Shown: positions 7,730 through 16,481 of the stretch, piece by piece
Numbering within the stretch: position 1 is the first letter of the stretch
Layout of the letters: the number at the start of each line of letters is the position of its first letter
Source: an uncultured Shewanella sp.
GTDB taxonomy: Bacteria > Pseudomonadota > Gammaproteobacteria > Enterobacterales > Shewanellaceae
Assembly (NCBI GenBank): GCA_947503555.1
Contig: CANNEE010000004.1
Location: forward strand, 124,001-188,000
Direction: 5' to 3'
DNA: 64,000 nucleotides
Program-made: the position numbers and the translations under genes
The notes under the pieces: generated by a model
The model's database searches: none
What the model was told of the DNA's origin: nothing
Seen by the model: the letters and a program-made list of their open reading frames with translations, nothing else

Positions 7730-8326
7730 ATGGCAGTCATGAAATTTTTGTGTGACACCAAGCGCTGCATCGAGTGTAACGGTTGCGTCACAGCTTGTAA
7801 GAACGAAAACGACGCTGCGTTAGAGTGGGGCATTCAGCGCCGCCGCGTAGTGACGATTAAAGATGGTCAACCGGGTGAAGCATCGATCTCAGTAGCATGT
7901 ATGCACTGTACTGATGCGCCTTGTATGGCTGTGTGTCCAGCAGATTGTTTCTATCGCACTGAAGACGGCATAGTGCTGCATAACAAAGATACTTGTATCG
8001 GTTGTGGTTATTGCTTCTATGCTTGTCCATTTGGTGCACCACAGTTCCCGCAAAAGAGCGCCTTTGGTAGCCGCGGCAAGATGGATAAGTGTACCTTCTG
8101 TGCTGGTGGCCCTGAGAAGAACCATAGTGATGCTGAGCGTCAGAAGTATGGTGCAAACCGTATTGCTGAAGGCAAGCTACCTATGTGTGCTGAACTGTGT
8201 GCAACGAAAGCCTTGTTGGCCGGTGATGCGGGCGTCGTGTCTAACATCTACCGTGAACGTGTTGCTAAGCGTGGTAATCCGAATGTCATTTGGGGCTACA
8301 ACCCTAAGACAGGCGAAATAAACTAA
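7730..8326 (+). CDS. fdhB: Formate dehydrogenase iron-sulfur (beta) subunit
   Basis: The protein has 198 residues with four cysteine groups typical of the FdnH/HybA class: CIECNGCVTACK (13-24), CMHCTDAPCMAVCP, CIGCGYCFYACPFG and a final CTFC...C set. Four [4Fe-4S] clusters should carry electrons from FdhA to the cytochrome b subunit. There is no Tat signal, so it is probably exported as a hitch-hiker with FdhA. It lacks the C-terminal membrane helix present in E. coli FdnH. A ribosome site (GAGGAG) precedes the ATG. The gene lies 27 bases after fdhA in the same operon. Confidence 0.93.
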   Translation: MAVMKFLCDTKRCIECNGCVTACKNENDAALEWGIQRRRVVTIKDGQPGEASISVACMHCTDAPCMAVCPADCFYRTEDGIVLHNKDTCIGCGYCFYACPFGAPQFPQKSAFGSRGKMDKCTFCAGGPEKNHSDAERQKYGANRIAEGKLPMCAELCATKALLAGDAGVVSNIYRERVAKRGNPNVIWGYNPKTGEIN

Positions 8327-8333
8327 GCGACGG

Positions 8334-8357
8334 GGACTAGGGGCTAGCCCCTAGTCC
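8334..8357 (+). repeat. Perfect 24-base palindrome between fdhB and fdhC
   Basis: The sequence GGACTAGGGGCT joined to its exact reverse complement fills most of the 45-base gap between fdhB and fdhC. In RNA it would be a very stable hairpin just after the fdhB stop and four bases before the fdhC ribosome site. There is no T-run, so transcription should continue. Likely roles are protecting the upstream mRNA from 3' decay or adjusting the fdhB:fdhC ratio. Both are inferences. Confidence 0.8.
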
Positions 8358-8371
8358 AACAAGGAGTGATT

Positions 8372-9373
8372 ATGTTGACTAAATCGCTGCGTAGTTTGTT
8401 TACCCTACTAGTGTTAATCACTGGTATGGGACTAGCAACAACAGCATTGGCAGTCGATGAGCAAACCAGTAAGCAGCAAAACACGGCTAAAATGAGTGAT
8501 GCCGATCTTTGGCGCGCGGTTAAAGCGGGTGAATCCGGTTATACCACAGCGAAAGGAGTTGAGCGTGGCACGTTAGTAAGCATGGTGGGCAGCGAAGGTA
8601 AAGATATCAAGAATCAATACCTGAGCCCTGCGATGTCGGTTGCTGTTTTAGGTGTGTTTGGCGCCTTTATGGTGTTCTATTTCGTTAATGGTCCATCTAA
8701 GTTGAGCAAAGGTTTTTCCGGTCGCTTGATTGCACGTTGGTCTAAAAACGATGTCTGGCTGCACTGGGTATTAGCCATCTCTTGCTTAGTCTTAATTGGC
8801 ACAGGATTGGTAATTATGCTGGGTAAGCATATATTGCAGCCCTATGTCGGCGAAGGATTATGGTCATCACTGATCATGTTTAGCAAAACTGTGCATGATT
8901 GGGTTGGCCCACTATTCTTTATCTCTTGGGTATTGTGTGTAGTGAAGTGGATGCCGCTGCAAACATTCAAGTTGTATGATCTTAAGTGGTTCCTTGTGGT
9001 TGGTGGCTACATCAATTTCGGCCCATTTAAAGGTAAACACCCAGATAGCGGTTTCGCTAACGCCGGTGAAAAGATGTGGTTCTGGACTTTGACCGTTTTC
9101 GGCCTGTTTATCTGTGTGTCTGGAGCGCTTTTAGTGTTACCTGGATTGGATATTCCTAGAGAAGCCTCTATGGCGGCACTGCTTATTCATGCGGTAAGCG
9201 CAATTATCATCATTGCCTTTACTATCGTACATATCTGGATGGCGACAGTATTGAGTGAAGGTGGTATGGAGTGCATGGTGTCTGGTTATTGTGATGAAAA
9301 CTGGGCAATTCAACACCATAATCTTTGGTATGACGAAATCAAAGAAAATGGCACGCTACGCTATAAAGATTAA
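8372..9373 (+). CDS. fdhC: Formate dehydrogenase cytochrome b556 (gamma) subunit
   Basis: The protein has 333 residues. It begins with a cleavable-looking signal (MLTKSLRSLFTLLVLITG to ALA) and a soluble segment of about 70 residues. Four membrane helices of the Ni-hydrogenase/formate dehydrogenase cytochrome b type follow, with heme-ligand candidate histidines in VWLHWVLAIS, KTVHDWVGP and LIHAVSAIIIIAFTIVHIW. It takes electrons from FdhB and reduces quinone. A GTG at 8366 is in frame, but AAGGAG at 8361-8366 fits the ATG at 8372. It is the last gene of the operon, followed by a terminator. Confidence 0.92.
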   Translation: MLTKSLRSLFTLLVLITGMGLATTALAVDEQTSKQQNTAKMSDADLWRAVKAGESGYTTAKGVERGTLVSMVGSEGKDIKNQYLSPAMSVAVLGVFGAFMVFYFVNGPSKLSKGFSGRLIARWSKNDVWLHWVLAISCLVLIGTGLVIMLGKHILQPYVGEGLWSSLIMFSKTVHDWVGPLFFISWVLCVVKWMPLQTFKLYDLKWFLVVGGYINFGPFKGKHPDSGFANAGEKMWFWTLTVFGLFICVSGALLVLPGLDIPREASMAALLIHAVSAIIIIAFTIVHIWMATVLSEGGMECMVSGYCDENWAIQHHNLWYDEIKENGTLRYKD

Positions 9374-9425
9374 GTAGTATAAATATCAAGTGTAACAGCT
9401 TGTTGTAACGATTCTTGTGTGAAGC

Positions 9426-9479
9426 AAAAACACCCGTCGGTGCTAGTTCCTTTGGAACGTTTGTGGCGGGTGTTTTTTT
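9426..9479 (+). terminator. Terminator of the formate dehydrogenase operon
   Basis: AAAAACACCCG (9426-9436) pairs with CGGGTGTTTTT (9467-9477). An inner GTTCC/GGAAC hairpin lies between them, and a T-run ends the structure. It lies 53 bases after the fdhC stop. Confidence 0.85.
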
Positions 9480-9928
9480 ATGCTTGTGTTATATCTATGC
9501 TGTAAAGATTAAATTTCATTCATTATTTCCAGAGTGATACCTCACCGACAGTTCCACCATTTCTAGCTAAATTTATTTGAAGAAGCTAACAAATTTCACT
9601 TTGTATCCCTGACCTTATATTGACCATTTCGTTATGATTGCGCCCCATGATCTCACCTACAGCTAGTATCTCTCACAGTCTCACCTGTGCTTTTTATTAG
9701 TGAAGATCAAAAATATTCCCAATTTTTTGTGATCTGTAGTCGTTTAGCTAAAGCTAAAGTATGACTTGCTTAACGAAAGTGGCATTCACTTATTCAATAA
9801 TGCGTAACTTCTAACCAGTTCACGTTTTAAAAAAATGATTGCAGTTAGTCTGCAATCTCTGTTAGGGCAAAATTCTACATGGTCGTTTTGCTCAAATAGA
9901 ACAACAATAACCTCTGATAGGAACCCTT
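9480..9928. other. Intergenic region before the HemN-like gene
   Basis: No convincing ORF was found in either strand of this 449-base stretch. It holds the string TCCCAATTTTTTGTGATCT at 9717-9735, which resembles the motif at 524-540 near fdhD. It also holds an 8-bp inverted repeat, GATTGCAG/CTGCAATC at 9837-9857 with a 5-base spacer. That repeat is 71 bases before the next start and has no T-run, so an operator is more likely than a terminator. Confidence 0.4.
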
Positions 9929-11266
9929 ATGTCATCAATTATCCAAACATTAGACACTAAGTTTAGCAGCGGGTATCAGGCTAATATTACAGTGCCGACT
10001 TGGATGTTGAGCTCGATGGAACGGGTGATGCAGTATTATGTCGACAAAAATCTTAGACTAGATACGATTTCGGCTGATGTTATGCCGGCCCCTGTTGAAG
10101 GCAAAAAATATATGCTTTATGCACATATTCCTTTTTGCCATACCCTTTGCTCATACTGCACCTTCCATCGTTTTATCTTTAAAGAAGACAAAGCGAGAGC
10201 TTATTTTGTCGCATTGCGTAAAGAGATGGATATGGTCAAAGCCCTAGGCTATGACTTTGAGTCCATGTATATAGGTGGCGGCACAACCACAGTATTGGAA
10301 GATGAGCTAGCGCGTACCATTGAATATGCCAAGAAGCTATTTCCAAGCATCAAAGAAGTCTCTTGTGAGTCAGATCCTCAGCACCTTGATAGCCCTGAAT
10401 TTAAGCAGCTTGAAGGCTTAGTGGATCGTATGTCTGTCGGTGTTCAAAGTTTTGATGACGGCATTCTTAAGATGACAGACCGTCTTGAGAAGTTTGGTAG
10501 CGGTCAGCAGACCTTTGATAAAATTATGGCGGCTAAAGAGCTGTTCCCTATTATCAATGTTGATCTTATTTTTGGCTTTAGAGGCCAAACCGAAGAGATC
10601 ATTCAGCATGATTTGGATATGGCATCGCGACTCGACCCTCGTCAAATTACGACTTATCCTTTGATGATTACGCACCAAACCCGTAAGAGTGTGAAAGGTA
10701 AGCTGGCAGCCGATCAGGCTGATATGGCAAATCAATATCGTCAGATTTTAAATAGCTTAAATGGTCAGTATAACCAGCTATCAGCCTGGGCCTTTGGTAA
10801 GGCTAACAATGAAGGCTTTGATGAGTATGTTATCGATTATGATGAGTATCTGGGTGTTGGTTCAGGTTCATTTAGCTTTTTAAATAACACCTTGCATGTT
10901 AATACTTTTTCGCTACGTAAATACCATGAGCGAATCGCAGCAGGTAAGATGGGCGTCGAGCAGCAGAAGAACTACAGTAAGAAAGATGTGATGCAATATC
11001 GCTTCTTACTGGGTATGTTCTCGGGCCGTCTATCGCGCAGATACTTCCGCGAAACCTTTGGCGTGAATCTAGATACAGCGCTCTTTAAAGAGATGACGTC
11101 AATGAAGGCGATTGGTGCTCTTAAAAATGATCCAACTGATCCTGATAACCTGATTGTTACCGATAACGGTAAGATGATGGGTCTGTTGATGATGAAAGAG
11201 TTTTACGCTGGAATGGATAATGTTCGTGCCCAGTTGCGTAAGCCTCTAAAGCCTTGTGATATGTAA
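9929..11266 (+). CDS. HemN-like radical SAM protein (coproporphyrinogen III oxidase family)
   Basis: The protein has 445 residues. The radical SAM C-x3-C-x2-C motif is C70, C74, C77, followed by YIGGGTTT, the GGGTP-like motif of the HemN class. The VGVQSFDD and DLIFGFRGQTEE segments are family hallmarks. HemN proper decarboxylates coproporphyrinogen III without oxygen. HemW-like members instead handle heme, and HutW-like members degrade it. The N-terminus here (MSSIIQTLDTKF...) differs from HemN and HemW, so this is probably a divergent paralogue and its substrate is uncertain. It is single in its operon, with a terminator after it. Confidence 0.75.
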   Translation: MSSIIQTLDTKFSSGYQANITVPTWMLSSMERVMQYYVDKNLRLDTISADVMPAPVEGKKYMLYAHIPFCHTLCSYCTFHRFIFKEDKARAYFVALRKEMDMVKALGYDFESMYIGGGTTTVLEDELARTIEYAKKLFPSIKEVSCESDPQHLDSPEFKQLEGLVDRMSVGVQSFDDGILKMTDRLEKFGSGQQTFDKIMAAKELFPIINVDLIFGFRGQTEEIIQHDLDMASRLDPRQITTYPLMITHQTRKSVKGKLAADQADMANQYRQILNSLNGQYNQLSAWAFGKANNEGFDEYVIDYDEYLGVGSGSFSFLNNTLHVNTFSLRKYHERIAAGKMGVEQQKNYSKKDVMQYRFLLGMFSGRLSRRYFRETFGVNLDTALFKEMTSMKAIGALKNDPTDPDNLIVTDNGKMMGLLMMKEFYAGMDNVRAQLRKPLKPCDM

Positions 11267-11296
11267 TTTTGGCTTTGACTAAGTATTGAATAAAGA

Positions 11297-11330
11297 GACC
11301 GACGCTAGTTGCACTAGTGTCGGTCTTTTT
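11297..11330 (+). terminator. Terminator after the HemN-like gene
   Basis: GACCGACGCTAG (11297-11308) pairs with CTAGTGTCGGTC (11314-11325) across a TTGCA loop, with one G-U pair, followed by TTTTT. Confidence 0.85.
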
Positions 11331-11406
11331 ACAAGAGAGCATATCAATATAAGTGTTTTCTATAACGCAATTACTTCCTTTTATTTGGGGAGTAATCCTT
11401 GTTGGG

Positions 11407-12285
11407 TTATCGAATTATAAATACTGATTCAACTCTAAATGGGATTGTTTCTAAGCCCCAATCTGAGAACATGACATCTCGAATGCGCTCACCATCTCCT
11501 TCGCTGCTACAAGCCCATAGCTTGGCGCAGGTTTGTCCAGCTATATTACTGCCTGTGCCTCGAGATGTATCTGGAGTGGTGTGATTGAGTATTTTAATGT
11601 GATTTTGGAAGACCTCTGCGAAGGTGCTTTGGCTGACTTCGATGGTTTCCATTTCATCAACTGGAAAGTCCACTTGCTTAGCTTGGCTGTTTGATGCTTT
11701 GCCTAGGGGGACTTCAGCAACTTTTTGCTTCACTAGTGCATATAGTTTAGGTAGCGGAAGAGACTCAGTCTCTGGATGCATATAAAGATCATGAGCGTAC
11801 TTTAGCGCTGCACTATCATTTTGCTCATAAGCTTTGGTGAGATATTCATCGGCTTTGGCCATATCCTGCTCGACTATTTCACTACCTAGATACAGTTTGC
11901 CTAGTAGGAAGGAAGAGCGAGAGTGATGACGTCGAGATGCGTAGCTGAGGAACTCGATTCCTTCATCAAAATCTTTGAGATTGGTATCCTGAAGATAAAG
12001 CACACCTGCTTTATATTTAGCATCTAAGTTGCCATATTTGCCTGCTCGCTTATACCACTTGAGCGCTTTCTTAAGATTCTTGTCTGTGCCATAGCCTGCA
12101 TAATAAAGCTCGCCTAGCATGGCCATAGCGGAGGAGTGACCGCGCTTAGTGAGAATTCGATAAGCTTTAAAGTATTCCTTACATTCTGCAGTATTACATT
12201 CAGGAAGAAGGTTAGCTTTTGCGTCAAAAGAGGTGATTAAGCAGCTGCTAATTAAAAGAGGTAGTATAGTGATGATTTTTTTCAT
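11407..12285 (-). CDS. Exported Sel1-repeat (TPR-like) protein
   Basis: The protein has 292 residues from the MKKIITILPL start, which AAGGA precedes. A longer frame from 12315 lacks a ribosome site. A signal peptide ends near FDAKA. Residues about 40-170 hold Sel1-type helical repeats with the pattern GHSSAMAMLGELYYAGYGTD...ALKWYKRAG and further degenerate copies. Such repeats bind partner proteins. The C-terminal 120 residues are not recognised and end with two cysteines in AGQTCAKLWACSSEGDG. The location is probably periplasmic. It is convergent with the HemN-like gene and transcribed alone. The function is unknown. Confidence 0.7.
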   Translation of the reverse strand: MKKIITILPLLISSCLITSFDAKANLLPECNTAECKEYFKAYRILTKRGHSSAMAMLGELYYAGYGTDKNLKKALKWYKRAGKYGNLDAKYKAGVLYLQDTNLKDFDEGIEFLSYASRRHHSRSSFLLGKLYLGSEIVEQDMAKADEYLTKAYEQNDSAALKYAHDLYMHPETESLPLPKLYALVKQKVAEVPLGKASNSQAKQVDFPVDEMETIEVSQSTFAEVFQNHIKILNHTTPDTSRGTGSNIAGQTCAKLWACSSEGDGERIRDVMFSDWGLETIPFRVESVFIIR

Positions 12286-12600
12286 ACCTAAAGTCCTTTT
12301 TGGGGTGGGAAACATATATTTATCATCTTGATTACTTTTTGTCTACATGTGGGGGGGGTAGCTTTAGCCTTTTAAATAAATGGGTTGCTCATCTAGTGAA
12401 TCTATTTCACTTAAAGCTTGCGGCGTGCTTTTGCTTGTAAGTCGCTTGTCATAATCCCGTGTTAGCATTTGCTAATTTGCCCACTTTGGTTTGTTATTTG
12501 GTATTAACTTAGTCGCTGTTCGACACTTCCTTCACCTATATTCGAATAGAGTTGTGTCAATCTGGCCAATTTTTGTTTTGTAATTATTAGGAATCATTAA

Positions 12601-13806
12601 ATGCTTGATATAAAAACGCAGCAAAACCAAAGCCGGATAATGGAAGTGCTGCGAACTTTCTTAAAGCTAGGGTTGACTTCTTTTGGTGGCCCAGTGGCCC
12701 ATATTGGTTATTTTCGTAAAGAGCTAGTAGAGCGAAGAGCTTGGGTCTGCGAGGCACAATTTAGTCAACTATTGGCCATATGTCAGTTTCTTCCCGGCCC
12801 TGCCAGTAGTCAACTTGGGTTTGCTTTAGGCTTGCTAAGAGGCGGATGGCTTGGCGCATTAATCGCATTTTTAGCTTTTACCCTGCCATCAGCAGTTCTG
12901 TTAATGGGGTTTGCTGCCATATTACCTCTGTTATCTGGTGAGTTAGCCCAAGGAGCGATTCATGGGGTGAAACTGGTCGCCTGCGTGGTGGTGGCCGATG
13001 CTGTCATTGGCATGGCAACTAAGCTTTGCCCTGATTTGCAGCGGCGTGTGCTTGCCATACTCTCAGCGATTGCTTTATTGCTAGTAGGTAGCGTCTGGAT
13101 GCAGATTGGACTTGTGTTGTTGGGGGCTATGGCTGGACTTGTTCTCTGTAAGCAACCCGCTATTGGGGGACAGAGCATGATTCGAGTGAACTATGGTAAA
13201 AGGTTCGCTGTTATTTTGTTGGGGATTTTTGCCTTGCTATTGGCATTAGCCTTGCTGTTACCTAGTACTCAGGGAGTAACTGGTATCGCTCAGGTCTTTT
13301 ATCAAGCGGGAGCACTGGTTTTTGGTGGTGGTCATGTAGTATTGCCATTGCTGGAAGAGTCTGTGGTGGCAGCGGGTTGGTTATCAGGCGACACTTTTCT
13401 TGCTGGTTATGGCGCTTCACAAGCTATTCCCGGTCCTATGTTTGCCTTTGCTGCCTACCTTGGAGCCTTACTCCCGACTGAGCATGCCCCTTGGGTCGGT
13501 GCCAGTATTGCGCTGGTGTTTATGTTTTTACCAGGATTCTTGCTCATTGCTGCCATTTTGCCTTTATGGCAACAGCTTGTATCTCGGCCTAGGGCTGTGA
13601 ATGCGATAGCGGGTGTCAATGCTGTGGTTGTTGGTATTTTAGCGGCGGCGCTTTATGACCCTATCTTGACGTCGGGGCTGGCCTCTTGGTCTGATTGGAT
13701 CATTGTCATCATAGGCTTTGCTCTGTTGTTTCGCTTTAAATGTTCGGCGCTGATAGTGGTTGCTTGGTGTGTTATTACTGGTATGGCCATGAGTATGCTT
13801 GCTTAG
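12601..13806 (+). CDS. chrA: Chromate transporter ChrA
   Basis: The protein has 401 residues and the two-part CHR membrane fold. The N-half motif FGGPVAHIGYFR and QFLPGPASSQLGF are present, as are the C-half motifs FGGGHVVLPLLE and SQAIPGPMFAFAAYLG. About ten hydrophobic segments are visible. CHR transporters export chromate, and perhaps sulfate, from the cytoplasm. The full two-domain length matches the long-chain ChrA class. A ribosome site (TTAGGAA) precedes the ATG. It stands alone, with no chrB or chrF nearby, so inducibility by chromate cannot be inferred. The divergent intergenic region with the Sel1 gene contains an eight-G run at 12351-12358. Confidence 0.88.
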   Translation: MLDIKTQQNQSRIMEVLRTFLKLGLTSFGGPVAHIGYFRKELVERRAWVCEAQFSQLLAICQFLPGPASSQLGFALGLLRGGWLGALIAFLAFTLPSAVLLMGFAAILPLLSGELAQGAIHGVKLVACVVVADAVIGMATKLCPDLQRRVLAILSAIALLLVGSVWMQIGLVLLGAMAGLVLCKQPAIGGQSMIRVNYGKRFAVILLGIFALLLALALLLPSTQGVTGIAQVFYQAGALVFGGGHVVLPLLEESVVAAGWLSGDTFLAGYGASQAIPGPMFAFAAYLGALLPTEHAPWVGASIALVFMFLPGFLLIAAILPLWQQLVSRPRAVNAIAGVNAVVVGILAAALYDPILTSGLASWSDWIIVIIGFALLFRFKCSALIVVAWCVITGMAMSMLA

Positions 13807-13896
13807 TTACTAGGCTAAAGCGAGTTTGAGGCTGTACCAAATGTATCAATTTGTGCTTAACTAGCCTAAAGGAATGGGTGATTAGGGTGGTTGAGA

Positions 13897-14448
13897 GTGT
13901 TGATTGGCTTGGAACGGCTTCGAAGTGGCTTACGGGCACACCTACTATTTGTTTCGCTAATTCTGCTATTAACGGGAATTTCCTTTGCCGCTCAGGCACA
14001 AAAAGTGGCATTTAATCAATTTTGTGATGCACTCGCTGGCCATTGGCAAGGCTCATCTGCTCGTTCTGGTCAGTCACCAAAACAGATTTCAATCTCTAGC
14101 GTCTGCTCGGCCGATAAGCGTCAGTTGATGTTGTCGGTAAGCCAAGGGGCTAATCATGTATTTAGTGAGACTTGGTGGTTTAGAGAGCGCGGTGAAGATG
14201 TGCTTTTAACTTATTATGATGGGGTGGATGAGGACAAACAGCAGTCCTTTACCCTTTATTTAAATGATGAAAGTTTCTCTTTGTTAGGACGAGGGGAGTT
14301 ACAGAAGCGTCCAGCATTGATCCAGCTAAAGTTTGAGAAGCAAGAGCTAGGTTGGCTTTGGTTGCAAAACGCCCAGTTTCTCGATGATGATGCTGAGCGT
14401 TATATCTTCTTTCGCGGTATCGAGATGTTACCTGTAGGGCGAGATTAG
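13897..14448 (+). CDS. Unrecognised exported protein of about 183 residues
   Basis: A hydrophobic signal ([21 protein letters not shown]) precedes a soluble domain. The domain begins [18 protein letters not shown], includes two cysteines about 28 residues apart, and has a Trp/beta-rich pattern ([21 protein letters not shown]). The layout resembles small lipocalin-like or DUF1579-like folds that open with a xGxW segment, but I cannot assign a family. A TTG at 13891 is an alternative start. The GTG at 13897 has AGGGTGG six bases upstream and was preferred. The stop overlaps the trmL stop on the other strand by four bases. Confidence 0.6.
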   Translation: MLIGLERLRSGLRAHLLFVSLILLLTGISFAAQAQKVAFNQFCDALAGHWQGSSARSGQSPKQISISSVCSADKRQLMLSVSQGANHVFSETWWFRERGEDVLLTYYDGVDEDKQQSFTLYLNDESFSLLGRGELQKRPALIQLKFEKQELGWLWLQNAQFLDDDAERYIFFRGIEMLPVGRD

Positions 14449-14909
14449 CTTGCGCCTTGGTGGCCTAACTGACGCCAAGCTTCATAGCTGATGATGGCAA
14501 CAGCGTTAGAGAGGTTAAGGCTGCGGCTATCCGGCATCATAGGAATACGTAAACGTTGCTCTGTCGGTATTGATTCGATAATTTCCATCGGCAGGCCGCG
14601 GGTTTCCGGGCCAAACAAGAGCACATCATCGGCGGCATATTTTAGCTCTGTATGGGGGCGACTACCTTTAGTGGTGCAGGCCATGATTCGCTTTCCTGCC
14701 ATCGCTTTCAGGAAAGCGTCAAAGTCTTTATGACGAGTCACGCGGGTTAAGTCTTTATAATCCAATCCAGCACGACGCAGCTTTTTCTCTTCTAGATCAA
14801 AACCTAATGGCTCGATCAGATGTAGCTGACAGCCATTGTTAGCGGCAAGACGAATAATGTTTCCCGTATTTGGCGCGATTTCTGGCTCATAGAGTGCGAT
14901 ATGGAACAT
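14445..14909 (-). CDS. trmL: tRNA (cytidine/uridine-34-2'-O)-methyltransferase TrmL
   Basis: The protein has 154 residues, a full-length SPOUT methyltransferase of the YibK class. Visible motifs are [16 protein letters not shown] at the N-terminus, FGPETRGLP (motif 2) and [19 protein letters not shown] (motif 3, part of the trefoil knot that binds S-adenosylmethionine). TrmL methylates the ribose of the wobble base of tRNA-Leu isoacceptors. It is transcribed alone on the minus strand, convergent with the exported protein gene. Confidence 0.95.
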   Translation of the reverse strand: MFHIALYEPEIAPNTGNIIRLAANNGCQLHLIEPLGFDLEEKKLRRAGLDYKDLTRVTRHKDFDAFLKAMAGKRIMACTTKGSRPHTELKYAADDVLLFGPETRGLPMEIIESIPTEQRLRIPMMPDSRSLNLSNAVAIISYEAWRQLGHQGAS

Positions 14910-15003
14910 AAGAACTACCTATAAAAACTGGATGGCGAATTATACGGGATATTCGCCAGCTCTCGCCACAGATTTTGGCCTGTATAGTCGTTTCTTGGTC
15001 GTG

Positions 15004-15564
15004 CTATCTGTTCTGGCTTGCCTCAAACATTTGTCGGTAAGATTGAGTCTGTCTTTGTTCTGTGGTCAACCCCAGCTTGCTGGCAAGCTGAAAGAGTTCT
15101 TGTTCATACTGGGCTAACCGCTGTTCATTGTCTGTCATGATGGCGAGCTCGGCAAAGTCGCCTAGGCCTTCGAGATGATCGACCGTAATATGAAATTGCT
15201 CCATAAAATAGATGCTGCGAGTTTTTCGCATCTTTAATACAGGCTCAAATCCAATAGTGGTTAACATGCTGTTCGCTTTGGCAACATCACTGATATTCAC
15301 TGCTTCACAGCGATCTTCTTCAGGGCCTTTGACAATCCAAAGTTTGATACCCGAGGGCTGCATCTCTCGAATACAGATGCTTTTGTTTTGTTGTTTAAGT
15401 GACACGCCCAATTGAGGCGGGTAATCGAAATAGCAGTCAAATTCTTGATTATTCTCTAGCATCACCTCATGGGGCAATGATTTTAGTCTGTTTAAAAATT
15501 CGGTCTTATTAGTGAGGCGATACTTAAGTTCAACTTCGTACTTGCCCTGAAAGTGTTGTTGCAT
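15004..15564 (-). CDS. cyaB: Class IV adenylate cyclase (CYTH domain)
   Basis: The protein has 186 residues. The CYTH ExExK signature is present as YEVELKYRL at residues 9-17. It is followed by conserved basic and acidic strands typical of the triphosphate tunnel fold: IRLREM-like SICIREM, IKLWIVKGP and VDHLEGLGDFAELAI. Class IV cyclases convert ATP to cAMP, and other CYTH proteins hydrolyse tripolyphosphate or thiamine triphosphate. The length, the LGDFAELE-like motif and Shewanella context favour CyaB. It is a single gene with no regulatory domain. Confidence 0.8.
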   Translation of the reverse strand: MQQHFQGKYEVELKYRLTNKTEFLNRLKSLPHEVMLENNQEFDCYFDYPPQLGVSLKQQNKSICIREMQPSGIKLWIVKGPEEDRCEAVNISDVAKANSMLTTIGFEPVLKMRKTRSIYFMEQFHITVDHLEGLGDFAELAIMTDNEQRLAQYEQELFQLASKLGLTTEQRQTQSYRQMFEASQNR

Positions 15565-15765
15565 TCCAATCAGCCTATAGAAAAAACTACTGATACTTTA
15601 GCTTTGCTGTTGTAAAGATTCTATAAAAAGCCTGTATCAATAATCGATTACATGACTTTGTCATGGCTTGCTTATTTAGGCATACATTCTAAGACAAACT
15701 TCTGCTTATCTCTTGTCTGAGAAGGCGGCAAGCTAAGGTGATATACAGTTGAAAGGAGCTTGAGT

Positions 15766-16338
15766 ATGTCCAAGTCATTTGTTATTTCATGTTTAGCATC
15801 TGTTTGTCTATTGTCAGCAGGTCTTGCTCAAGCTGAAGTGGTGATTATCGAAAATAGGCCTAAGGTTGTGGTGGTTGAGAAGCAGCCTGAGCCAGAAGAG
15901 TTAAGTGTGGGTGAAGCGCTAGTGGTCGGTGCAATTATTGGCGTCGCGATAGCCGATGATGAACCTGAGCCTAGAGAGCAAGTGATCTATATTGATGATG
16001 GTTATAGTGAAGCCGTCATCATTGAAGATGGCCGTGGAGAGACCATGATTATAGAGGATGATGGCTATCGAGAAACGACTATTATTGAGAATGAGTATGG
16101 TGAAACCATCATAGTCGAAGATGATGGGTATCGTGAAACCCATATTATTGAGAACGCTTATGGCGAGACTATCATAGTGGAAGATGATGGGTATCGTGAG
16201 ACCCATATTATTGAGAATGATTATGGCGATACTGTCATTATCGAGACTGACGATGATCGTGAAATAAGATTAATCAGTGACGAGCCTGATGTACTGGTTA
16301 TTGATAATGGCGATGAAGTGGTGATCATAGAAGATTAA
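15766..16338 (+). CDS. Exported acidic tandem-repeat protein
   Basis: The protein has 190 residues. A signal peptide (SKSFVISCLASVCLLSAGLAQA) leads into a strongly acidic mature protein. After a short hydrophobic Gly/Ala segment (VGEALVVGAIIGVAIADD, about residues 48-65) come four 21-residue repeats, residues 76-159, of the form DDGYRETHIIEN-x-YGETIIVE. Each repeat has two half-units that alternate charged turns with beta-branched strands, as in a beta-roll or beta-solenoid. I know no family with this repeat. AAGGAG at 15753-15758 fits the ATG at 15766 rather than the upstream TTG. It is a single gene with its own terminator. Cation binding or a surface/periplasmic role is speculative. Confidence 0.7.
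   Translation: MSKSFVISCLASVCLLSAGLAQAEVVIIENRPKVVVVEKQPEPEELSVGEALVVGAIIGVAIADDEPEPREQVIYIDDGYSEAVIIEDGRGETMIIEDDGYRETTIIENEYGETIIVEDDGYRETHIIENAYGETIIVEDDGYRETHIIENDYGDTVIIETDDDREIRLISDEPDVLVIDNGDEVVIIED
15991..16242 (+). repeat. Four tandem 63-bp coding repeats
   Basis: Copies begin at 15991, 16054, 16117 and 16180, exactly 63 bp apart and in frame. The last two are nearly identical, while the first is the most diverged. This indicates growth by unit duplication from an older repeat. Confidence 0.85.
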
Positions 16339-16380
16339 TTGGCCTGCTTACAGAGGCATTACACGACTCTTTACAAATAA

Positions 16381-16410
16381 ATAGCCCAGCAATTAGCTGG
16401 GCTATTTTGT
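16381..16410 (+). terminator. Terminator after the repeat protein gene
   Basis: ATAGCCCAGC (16381-16390) pairs with GCTGGGCTAT (16396-16405) around AATTA, followed by a T-rich tail. Confidence 0.85.
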
Positions 16411-16481
16411 TTTGCCTAGGAACAGATTAAAGTGGGCTGTTTAGTAAAAATAATAATGATTAAATATTGACGGGGAAGACA

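Noticed and set aside
11399-11584. 61-codon plus-strand ORF overlapping the Sel1 gene end
   Set aside because: It lies opposite a supported gene, and the Ser/Pro-rich composition is typical of antisense frames.
12351-12358. Run of eight G in the Sel1/chrA divergent region
   Set aside because: It could be a slippage site, but it lies far from both start codons (66 and 243 bases) and is not in a coding frame. No phase-variation role can be supported.
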